In this document: piece after piece, positions 6,859 to 16,700 of the stretch
How the letters are laid out: each line of letters begins with the position of its first letter
Numbering within the stretch: position 1 is the stretch's first letter
From: a virus
DNA: 23,742 nucleotides
Virus record (IMG/VR): IMGVR_UViG_3300047667_001523
Span: 1 to 23,742 of that record
Strand: one strand, 5' to 3'
The notes under the pieces: model-generated
The model's input: the letters and a program-made list of their open reading frames with translations, nothing else
Told to the model about the DNA's origin: nothing
The model's database searches: none
Program-made: the position numbers and the translations under genes

Positions 6859-9632
6859 TGCTTAATCTCCATTTCGTCAACCACTGATATAAAGGTGGTG
6901 ACTGCTGTTGCGTCCCTTGAGACTGGTGTGATGCCTGAGATAGTAGCCATGCCGCTTGCACCACCAACATAAAGCAAATCGGTCACTGGATCGTGGGACA
7001 AAGCGGTGACAGCATCGGCAGACAGGACTGACAAAGCATTGTCTTGGAACAAGTGCTTTTCATCGTTGTAGATTTTGGCGATCTGTGCGGCAGTTAGTGC
7101 GGTTGCTGATATGCGAAGAAGGGCAAGTGAACCGACCTCGAAAGCCTGCGAGTTGCCTGCGGCTAAATTGCCAATAACAAAAGTCGGAGTGGTTCCTGAT
7201 ACATCTCCGGCATTTGTTGATGATGTGATTAGCAGACCATCTATATACAGGCTAACCGTCGTGCCACTACGGATCAGTGCGAAGTTTCCCCATTGCCCTG
7301 TAATATTGCGAACCACCGTTGTCAGTACGTTGTTAATGTATATGTACCAAGTCCCAGTAGAAGCGATGTAGCCAAGAGCTAACTCTGTGGTGTCACGTCC
7401 AAATATATAGTCTTGCCCTGCCCCTTGTGTGGCGTCAGGTTTAACCCAGCCCATAATCGAGAAGTCACCAGTCCCGAAATCGAGATCAGCGTTGTAAGGC
7501 TGCTCAAGATAGTTCGCTGCCGAGAACCCTGAATAGCCCACAAGCTCCGCACCAGTAGCGACAGCCGCTCGTGCGATTGTGCCGTTGACGATCAAGCCTT
7601 TGGCGTTCACGGATCGATCAGCGTCTACCTCATACACCTTCACATCTCGTATTCTAAAATTATTGCCAATTGATGTGTTAGCGCTTTCAATCAGAAATCT
7701 CATGCGCCCATCACCAGTTGGACTGCCATAAGATGTGTAAGTACCAGCCCCATTTGGATAGATGGTCGGTCCACCCGAAAACATCGACGCGGCCATCGTG
7801 TTACTTGCAGAAACAATAGTGTATTCAAGTCCGTAACGTTTAGACCCATCAGTTACCATCAAGTTTGTTGCCCACTCAACCCCCGGTCGGGTTTGCCCAC
7901 CTGCGGTATCCGTAAAGGTATAACTGCCGTCACCGTTATCTACCCAAGTGCCAGTTCCCACTGTCACAAATTCTGATAGACTTGGACTTATGTTACCAGA
8001 GCCAACCAGCGACACCGTAGACACCGAGGACAGGAACGCACCCTTGATGTCGCCAACCATCCAGCCTGTATTAAAGGTGGAATTTAGGAAAACCGCCATA
8101 CCTTTTGAAAAGTCGCTATAGTTAACACTGTTTATAGAAACTCCGAATTTTTTTAAACCCGAAAATGCCGTTCCTATAGACGCCAAAAGAGCTGTACCAT
8201 ATGGCAAAACTGAGTTTGTGGTTGCAGAAACGGCGGGGATTTTCATTGTGTTTGTTAGATCACTCCCTCCAAAACCAGCGGCAAAAGTAGTTGAATAAAG
8301 AGTAGTCCGTCCATAGTTGTTTCGGGTCATCCAAAGGCCCCCACGATCATCAAATTCAACTGTGTTTATCCCAACCGTAGTCCCGCTATTTGTTACAGTC
8401 CCATCATTATTGATAACACTCACACCGCCATCAGTACCCACTGCAATCGTAGGGATTTGCAAGCCGGTTGCAGGATCGATTGGCGCGTTGGGATAACAAT
8501 GCATTGTTACGTCGTTGACTGCACTGTTCACCAGCGGGGAGAGTAATCCCGTAACAACATCTGCTGTTCCGACGTTTCGATTTGCAATTATACAGCCATT
8601 AAACTCACTTGTTGTTGAGCTTCTTAGATAGCTATAATCGCGAACAAAATTAATTTGAGCCAAGCCTCCAAAAGCAAGTTGACCGATCACAAGCACACCT
8701 TGCTTGGCTGAAACACAGGATATGGTTTTGTTGTAAACTGGACGGCCAAGGCCACCGTTAAACACCATCCACATTGGTAAAGCCGGATCAGTTCCATCGT
8801 AGATCGTGACCTTATTGGCCTCTGCCAAAATAACGGCAGGGTCAGGAAACGCACGAGTTGCGCCCCGTGTTGCAGTGTTCAGTGGCTCGTTAAACCAAGA
8901 ACTGGCACGAGCTTTTGCACCGTCGATCCAATCGCCACCATCCTTATCAAGTGAAGCGCTGTAAACCATCCCGGCAACCGCTGTGATGCCTTTGGATTGC
9001 GCAATGGCAAGTAGTTCTGTTAGTCCTGCTAATTTAGTTTCCTCTGCGGTGGTATAGCTTGCTGTTGTGTTCTGAAGCACAGATGAATATGCTTGTGCAG
9101 TAACACCAATTGCTGCGGGCTGTAATGCGGTATCTGCAAGAGCGCCTTGCGCGCTTGATGCAACACCAGTTAAAGCTGCCCCGTCTCCTGTAAAATCTGT
9201 CGCTGCCACAGTGCCTGTAACACTTAACACGCCACCAGTATATGTCAGTGCTGATGTTCCCACTACTATTTTGTCATCTTGCCAAACTGCAATTTGACTT
9301 ATGGCACCATTACCATCACTAATTACAGGGAAGTTTGTAGCTGTTATTTGCCAAATTGCAGCGCCAACAGTATTAGCTGTACAGATATAGGTGCTACCAG
9401 TTGCGCTGTCTACCCAAAAATCACCAACCCCAAATGATCCATTACCAGCAGTACCATTTATATCGTCAGTAACAATGGGCGGAATTGCTGACGACGTATG
9501 TCTAAACGGCACACTATCTGCTAAATTAACAAATTCATTGCGCATATCTGCTGGTGAAATTTCACCAGAAGTATTATCAGGTAGGTTGGTTGCAATACTG
9601 CTTAATATGGTTTCTCTACTTGTTTCAGTCAT
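6855..9632 (-). CDS. Receptor-binding tail fibre with LamG-like lectin domain (925 aa)
   Basis: The protein has a phage N-terminus and a likely adhesive tip. Residues 10-45 (TNLPDNTSGEISPADMRNEF) match the module of the 488-residue fibre, followed by VGDFWVDSATGSTYIC and a QIAVW...L.VTG unit up to about 160. From about 210 the product changes: DKDGGDWIDGAKARASSWFN, VTIYDGTDPALPMWMVFNGG, and a propeller-like strand IPTIAVGTDGGVSVINNDG near 390-410. Residues 546-671 resemble a carbohydrate-binding beta sandwich (DNGDGSYTFTDTAGG, then FRIRDVKVYEVD). Residues 708-860 are LamG/concanavalin A-like (DFGTGDFSIMGWVKPD, VSLYIDGLLI, LTAAQIAKIYNDEK). A last propeller-like strand pair follows (ALSHDPVTDLLYVGG). 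The coding DNA from 6855 to about 9000 is GC-rich compared with its N-terminal part. The ATG has AAGGA 6 bases upstream and a late-promoter octamer at 9652-9659. Host-surface glycan binding is inferred. Confidence 0.86.
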   Translation of the reverse strand: MTETSRETILSSIATNLPDNTSGEISPADMRNEFVNLADSVPFRHTSSAIPPIVTDDINGTAGNGSFGVGDFWVDSATGSTYICTANTVGAAIWQITATNFPVISDGNGAISQIAVWQDDKIVVGTSALTYTGGVLSVTGTVAATDFTGDGAALTGVASSAQGALADTALQPAAIGVTAQAYSSVLQNTTASYTTAEETKLAGLTELLAIAQSKGITAVAGMVYSASLDKDGGDWIDGAKARASSWFNEPLNTATRGATRAFPDPAVILAEANKVTIYDGTDPALPMWMVFNGGLGRPVYNKTISCVSAKQGVLVIGQLAFGGLAQINFVRDYSYLRSSTTSEFNGCIIANRNVGTADVVTGLLSPLVNSAVNDVTMHCYPNAPIDPATGLQIPTIAVGTDGGVSVINNDGTVTNSGTTVGINTVEFDDRGGLWMTRNNYGRTTLYSTTFAAGFGGSDLTNTMKIPAVSATTNSVLPYGTALLASIGTAFSGLKKFGVSINSVNYSDFSKGMAVFLNSTFNTGWMVGDIKGAFLSSVSTVSLVGSGNISPSLSEFVTVGTGTWVDNGDGSYTFTDTAGGQTRPGVEWATNLMVTDGSKRYGLEYTIVSASNTMAASMFSGGPTIYPNGAGTYTSYGSPTGDGRMRFLIESANTSIGNNFRIRDVKVYEVDADRSVNAKGLIVNGTIARAAVATGAELVGYSGFSAANYLEQPYNADLDFGTGDFSIMGWVKPDATQGAGQDYIFGRDTTELALGYIASTGTWYIYINNVLTTVVRNITGQWGNFALIRSGTTVSLYIDGLLITSSTNAGDVSGTTPTFVIGNLAAGNSQAFEVGSLALLRISATALTAAQIAKIYNDEKHLFQDNALSVLSADAVTALSHDPVTDLLYVGGASGMATISGITPVSRDATAVTTFISVVDEMEIKQ

Positions 9633-9651
9633 TGACTTTCCTTATTCATGG

Positions 9652-9659
9652 TATTTATT
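9652..9659 (-). promoter_or_regulatory. T4-type late promoter octamer (AATAAATA) overlapping a stop codon
   Basis: The minus strand reads AATAAATA, a full match to NATAAATA, 19 bases before the ATG of the LamG fibre. It shares two bases with the TAA stop (9658-9660) of the upstream fibre gene, so the promoter is packed into a 25-base gap. It would drive the three-gene cassette 9632 to 6065. Confidence 0.58.
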
Positions 9660-10692
9660 ACGCGATTGTACCAATAACGCCGTCCACGATCCAAGTATCA
9701 CTTGCAACATGTCTGATTTTTACAACATCGTATTGGGCAGTGATCACACCGCCACCAGCAGCCACACCATTCAGGTTTACTGCGGCACCTGCTTGTATCG
9801 TTGTTGCGCCAGCGCCAAGTTGAATAATTTCACAAGTAAATCCAACAGGATATGCTGTCGTTGCAACAGGATCAATTGTAAATACGTTTGATGCTGCGTT
9901 GGACATTGTTATCATTGCGTTGGCATCTGTTAGAACAGTTGTGTATGTTGTTCCGGTTTGTGCGTTTACTTGGTGTGCAGTGGTGACGTATCCGTTTGAT
10001 GTGGTAATATTTCCAGTAACTCCTACACCACTGTTGAAGTAGTTATACTGAATATGTGTGAAAATACTGGTTGCGTGGTCGTAATTGGATATACTCTTTA
10101 CATATGCACCTGCTGCATCAACCTCGTTTATGGCATATGAACTTCCTGTGGTGTCAGCACCAATAACTTGACTTGCGAAAGTTACACCAAAGTTACCTGA
10201 CGTAGCGCCGTTGGATAACCATAGGATACCGCCACTATATTGTGTTGTTGCTGATCCACTGACATTCAAGGTACCTGTGCCTGCGGTAACTACAAGGTCG
10301 CCCTCTACGGTGGTATCGCTCAGAGTTTTATTAAATAAAGTTTCTGTACCTGTAAGTGTGGCAACACCAGCAAGGGTAACAGTAGCTACCCCACTGATGT
10401 CAGTAATAGTAATATTGTTGCCCACAAAATTCCACGTAGCTGCATTGTCAAGAACAGTTACACCTTCTTCTTGGATCGCAGGTCGAATACCAGTTGTGAT
10501 GCCATTTTCAATATCAGCAATAACTTTCTGAACATTTTTAACACTGCTACCGTTACGTGTTGTTACCAAGCCTGGGCCAACTCCGCTGCCAGTGGCAGTT
10601 GCAGCATCATTAGATATTGCGCCAAGAACTGTTACATCTTGATCAGCCAAATTAAGCAATGCAACCAGATCGTTAATTGTGTTTACTACCAT
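9658..10692 (-). CDS. Tail fibre-like protein with shared C-terminal module (344 aa)
   Basis: A 344-residue beta-rich protein. The start (MVVNTINDLVALLNLADQDV) is helical and unlike the N-terminal module of the other fibres. Residues 105-150 have repeating strands with ITDISGVATVTLAGVATLTG and LFNKTLSDTTVEGDLVVTAG, the latter a common fibre-shaft unit (NKTL.DTT..G.L.V). Residues from about 245 to the end (QTGTTYTTVLTDANAMITMS, IIQLGAGATTI, NLNGVAAGGGVITAQYD, DTWIVDGVIGTIA) form the module shared with the 488-residue fibre. It lacks the PDNTxGEIS start, so it may attach through another protein or be a fibre half. The ATG at 10690-10692 has AGGA 7 bases upstream, and a late-promoter octamer at 10716-10723. 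It follows the giant gene after 46 bases. Confidence 0.84.
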   Translation of the reverse strand: MVVNTINDLVALLNLADQDVTVLGAISNDAATATGSGVGPGLVTTRNGSSVKNVQKVIADIENGITTGIRPAIQEEGVTVLDNAATWNFVGNNITITDISGVATVTLAGVATLTGTETLFNKTLSDTTVEGDLVVTAGTGTLNVSGSATTQYSGGILWLSNGATSGNFGVTFASQVIGADTTGSSYAINEVDAAGAYVKSISNYDHATSIFTHIQYNYFNSGVGVTGNITTSNGYVTTAHQVNAQTGTTYTTVLTDANAMITMSNAASNVFTIDPVATTAYPVGFTCEIIQLGAGATTIQAGAAVNLNGVAAGGGVITAQYDVVKIRHVASDTWIVDGVIGTIA

Positions 10693-10715
10693 TTCATCAT
10701 CCTATAAGTTTATAT

Positions 10716-10723
10716 TATTTATT
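10716..10723 (-). promoter_or_regulatory. T4-type late promoter octamer (AATAAATA)
   Basis: The minus strand reads AATAAATA in the 46-base gap between the stop of the giant gene and the ATG at 10692, 23 bases from the start. It is a full match to the NATAAATA consensus, in AT-rich surroundings, with the AGGA site between it and the start. Confidence 0.58.
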
Positions 10724-10738
10724 GATATTCAAAGTGCA

Positions 10739-13700
10739 TTATACCAACGACACTTCCATTATCTCAATTAATTCTTCCAATTCTGACTGTAATGATGCAA
10801 TTGCAATATTTGATTCTTGTTTTGTTAACCATTGCGCATGTTGTATATTACCATATGGGTCAATTGTACCAAAACCATCAGCACGTATACTAATTGCATT
10901 TGGATTATCATTAGTGGCTGACAACAAACTATCGCCAAGTTCATTCCAAGCTGGTGACAAGTTATTTGTTTGCCCAGTTGTTGTCGCTCCGTAAGTACTC
11001 AATGCTGTATTTTCAGTCAATGCATGATTAGTTTCATCTTCAATAATATCAGCAAAGCTGTGGCCTCTGGCAATTGTGCCTTGTGTACCACGTGTTATAC
11101 CTGTCAAAAGTTCAACACCAGCAAAGCCATCACTAAATCCTGCACTAAACCCACTGATAGCAGTTGCTACACCAAGCGCATTTTGTGCAGTAAGCACAGT
11201 CTTACCAGTATATGTTATACGTTCGCCATTTATCCAAATTGCACCACTTGCTTCTGATAATACACCAGTTCCTGTGTTCAGGAATGGTATAACGGTATCG
11301 CTTGGGCCAATATTAATTCCCAGTAGTACTTTGCCTGCATCGACAATCTGACTTGAATAATTGTTGCCATTTGTACCAACATGCATACGGAACGAACGAG
11401 TGGTTGTTTCGTTAATTGTGCTGTCCACTGGATTAGTCTGCACACGGATTTCAACAGTATCAAGAGTGGTAATATCCACGCTGTCATCAGCTATTTTACG
11501 CACAATTGCATCACGTATCTTACTATGGAAAGGTTTAACTGTATTGACATAGTCAAAGAAGTCATCAACGTTTTCTGTAAAGTAACGATTAAACTGCTTT
11601 TCTAATACGTCCTCTGCAATCAAATTGAAATAACTGCTTTTAAACAACCAATCAACTTCATTTTGTTCACGCAGGACATGCTTGGCCATATACAACCATA
11701 AGTCGGCATATAAGCTACTACGCTCTTCAATCCAAATACTGGTGTAGAAACTGTCAAAGATCTCAGCTAACACGCTGCTAGCTTCTTTGTCCCAACTGTT
11801 GGTATCAAATCCAACTATATCCCAACCAGTATCTCCCTGGCTGCTATCCCAAAGCAAGTCATTAAATTTAATAGTTGCTCTTTCTTTGTATATAAGATTC
11901 CATTGCGCGCCTTCATATTTCCATACGCTACGACGGATACGGTTATCAATATCAGTGCTGCTCTCTACTTGTGCAATGTCACCTTCTACTGCGGCTATGC
12001 CAGATAATTCACTAGTTGTTTGGATGAAATAATCACCAACACCACGTTCAAATGTGAATCCATTAATAGACCAATCTGCAAAATTCCAATAGTCGGTAAT
12101 ATCATACTCAAGTGCACCAACAGAGAATTTACGCTCAAATATCGCCTGCCAAGGAATATCACTATTGATAATATTGATGTTGCTAAATTGATCATTAATC
12201 TTATCAAGTAAAACTTCACGTGCATTATCAATTGATTTAAACCAAGTCTGGTGCGGACGAGTTTCCAGACCATATCGAACTGCTGGGTGCAGGGTGCGGT
12301 CTGGAATGCTTTGTGCTGCATTCAGACGTACAATATCAATACCATTATAATCACCGTCTGGATTATCTTTGTTGGCTTCCAATAGTGTCCAAAAATTGTT
12401 ATTGGCATCGCTATCAGGATTATTATTAGTTGTGGTTGTATGGCAACGGAAAAACTGCTCTAATGTGCTCTTTACTATATTTCCTGGTGAATAGGTTGTA
12501 CTATTGCTCCAAGCCACGTATTCAGAATCAACTGTGTTCTGTGCAAAGCCTGCAAGGCTATCGCGTAGGCTGATGTGCAGCCATTCAGGAATGTGCAACT
12601 TTGGATCATTTTCTGCCAACAATACAAATTCCTGATGGTAATCACTTGTATTGACATCAAAGTTTACTTGCATTACAAGATCTGTATATCCTGTTGCATT
12701 AGGCAGGCTACTGACTAATAATGTATTATCACCTGTTGCAGCTAACCAATCCACTTGTTGAGTGGTTGGATCTGCTATAACCGCTGCTAGCTGCACAACA
12801 CTATAGTTACGTTCCAAGGTGGGCGTTGTTGTTTTGTTGCTAACCCAGAAGTAATAGTATGTTTCAATCTGATTGGTATTTCGATTTACCTCTAGTTCTT
12901 CACTCCAACTGTATTGTGCTTCACCAAACTGGTCTTCCAAAACATATGGTGTCCCCGTCAATTCAATACCATCAATGATTGTGCCAGCGTTTACGGCTGC
13001 AAGATATTCATCAGGTGTTACTGGACTTTTAGTCCATTCATAAATGTCAATGCTACCTGTTGGGAATAGTTGCCCCCATTGCTCTTGACGGTATTCTGGT
13101 GTGCCCTGGTCATAGTTTAGATATATAGCATTCTGCAAGTCCCACCATACAGTACCAATCTGCTTTTGGCCCCATGCATTTTCAATACGTACTTCCAACT
13201 CAGGGTCAGTTGAACTGTTATAGTATGCAAAATCAACATCACTACGTAGATTGATTTCGATATCTGCAATACCAGGGATGATACCTTTCAATGGGTCAAA
13301 TACTTCAAAACGTGTTATTGTTTCTCCATCTGTATTGTTATACAGGATACCATTCTTAATTTTGCTGTTGTCTGTTTTACCATTTTCATTACGAACCAAT
13401 GTTAAGCCAGCGCCAGTATCAGTTCTTCCAATAGTATACACTGCTCCATATCCCAAACTGTTATCATTGCTATCCAATAGTGCATCAACGTATATATAAT
13501 CATTAGTACGCAGACCCAATGACGCTTGTACATAAGATGTATTGCTTAGTGCATTGGTCGCGTCCGCTGAGTTAGAGAAGCGAACTGAACGAATTGGTAT
13601 TACTTTGCCAGTAAATCCCTTCTGCTCAATATACCTATCTATGTAAAATCCAAACTCGCCCTGCAATGACGTAACCTGGTGGATTCCATCCACGCTGGGA

Positions 13701-16700
13701 ATACATGTTGAATTAATAATGAATACATACTCGCCAACCGCAAGGGTATGCTCTTTATTGACGAACACCAACGCATCATCACCATTTTCGTTACCAGCGC
13801 AAATTTCAGTTACACCAATTTGAAAATCTAATGTTTGATAAACGTCATAACGATTGGTTGTGCTACTAGGACCTATGGAATTAGCCCCAATATTGTCAAT
13901 TGTCCAAATATTAAAGTGTGCAGGTTCCTGTGCTACATTCCAATCAGCTTCATTAAATATGTTCTGTACTGCATCAGTTAAGCTGCTATACACATTTTCA
14001 TCAATACCCAATTCAATATTAGCTGTACCTGCACCAATTGTAAGTACACTACCAACGAATGTAATCAATAATGCGCCTTCAACCTGACTGGCTGTAATGC
14101 CAGTGATTGCTGCATTGTTAATTTGTGTTACTACATCACCAATGGCCAAATTAGTAAGCACCACTGATGTGTTGGTGGTTGCATTAATTGTTCCAAAATT
14201 AACACCAATGTTGGTGTTGGCTGTACCGCTACCTATTATCAAATTTTGATTAGTGCTGGAAATTTGCATTTTATTGTTAATTGCTTGCGCACTAACACCA
14301 GTTATACTTGCATTGTTTACCGCTGTCACAGCTTCTGACAACGTTAAATCAACAGGTCCTGTTACCGTTGTACTCTGTGTGGCAACATCATTGTCAGCAA
14401 CCGTATATCCTAAAGCAGTATCAATTGATACACCCAAGCGGGATCCAACCAAATTACTTGTGCGTCGCAACGTAATAACATTGCCAGTTAAGGAAACGGT
14501 GATGCCAGCTGGTGCGTTAGCCAATGCTAATGCGGTAGTAATTTTGTTGCCAATTGTAGCAAGAGTATCTGTTATGTATTCTGTTGGGTTGGTTACTGTT
14601 ACTTCAGTACCATCTGCAATAGATGTTCCCCCATTGGCTGCAACAAAAGCTCTAAAGTCTTGTAAATTTTCATTTACATCAGATGCTGTATTGTTGAAAT
14701 CCAACAAGTTATTAACTGATAATACATCAGCATCAAACGTCGCACTATTATTATAGCTGCCGCGACCAGAAACTAATGTGTTTTCTGTTTCTGTATGCGT
14801 TCCTGCTAATGATGTGAGCAAATCCAAGTCTAATTGGATTAGAGTGCGGGCTGCACTTTCCCATGTAGCACCTATGTTGGCGGCTACTTGATCACCAACA
14901 TATTCAGGATTAACATAACGGTCAGGGTTAACTGCGGCATTATAATAGTTGCCAATCCAAGTTTCCCATGCTGCTATGCTGGTCGCTGTTGTGTACGCTT
15001 GGCGCAGTGTTTCAAGTGCTGTCAAACGGCTTGCTGTTTTGCCCAGCGGATCTGATTCAGATGTGGCACTTAATACAGCAACCCAGATTGCTTGCATGGT
15101 TAAAGTAGTGTTTAACTCGTTAAATGCCACTGTTACTGGTGTAAGCGTGTTGGTAGCATTACTTGCATAACTGATCGTTAATTCACGTGATGCACTGTTT
15201 TGTATAGTTGGGTTGGTTACATTACCATCAATTACAATATCACCAAACGAAGTTGTAGTTTGAGTTTTAATAAAGTTGACATTGATACTATCCAATGTTA
15301 GAGTGCTACCGCTTGATATTACAGGATTAGTTACAGTACCATTAACTACAATGGTATCATATGTAATATTAGTACTAGATTTTGCGAACGTAACAGTATT
15401 GCCATTGGCAACAAATGTCAAGCCATTATTAACCAACGGGAATACTTGTGTGCCACGAACCACAATGTCATCTTGTATGGCAGTGAGACCAGTTGTTGCA
15501 ATTGCTAAGGTGTGTACTTTACCAAATCTACGTACCATGTCGCCTTGAATGTATGCAGTTGTCTCGCTCCAATTTGGGATAAGTGCATATTTTTGTGTTG
15601 GGTCATAAATGTCACCAATATCGTCAATTGATCCTAGGAAATAATCAATTTCATTAACAATAGGAAGACCAGCATCACGAGTAAACGTTTGATACTTATT
15701 AAGGGTCTGTATACTTGTGTTGTCCAATCGCAGCACGTCAAAGACGTCAAACGGTGTACTAAAATTACCGCTGATCGCATCAGATGCACCTTTGTGTAAA
15801 TCTACAATTAAATCTTCTTGACGATCACTTACAAAGGTGTCATTAAATCTAAAGTGCTGTGGATCAGTTTTTATTTTATTAGGATCAACAGCAAACTGCA
15901 ACGGGTTACGCTCAGACACATCACCATAATCACCCAAACGTACCATCCATTCTTCGTAAAGTTCATGGTTAAAGGATGTACCAAAGATGTTTTTGTTTCT
16001 GGCCATTGCAGAAATCGCTGCTGATGTTCCCTTATACTTGCGCTGCCCTTTTTCAAAGTTGTATGCGCTTTTATCAGAAATAAACATATTGGTCATATAT
16101 GTTGGCTTTGAGTATCCAACATTGTAGCCAATTGTTTGACGCGTTAGTCGCTCAAGTGCTTTACTTTCTGCTGATACCCAATCTTGTTCTAGTTCACGGA
16201 CGCTACTTTCAATATTGAGCACAAGTCCACGATCTTGTACAATATATCCTGGTGCCTCAACACGGCCATTCCAGTTGCGGGTACGTTCACCTATTAAGTG
16301 CACACGCTTCTGGCCCACACCAATTTCTGGCTGGTAAATTGGATCATTGAACGTTGTATTATTTTGCAGAGTGATGATATGTTCAAATTCAATTACGCGA
16401 ACACCAATTCCATAAATGCGATCAGACTGGTCCGCCATACCTATTTCAGTCTTTGTGTTATCTCGTAGTACCAGCATTTCTGAACGTCTAATTTTCTTAA
16501 ACTTATTATCCAAAATGTTGACTGCGCCATCATAATTGACATCAATTGTTTGAAGCAGACCACGCTCCCCCTGGTAATAATCTAATGCAGTGACAATACC
16601 ATTCACAAAAAACGGTTCTGTTTGTGTAGCATCAAGTGCCCATGCAATAGCTTCAAGAGCATCTACTTCCCATTCAGCAACTACATCAAATCCAATACTG

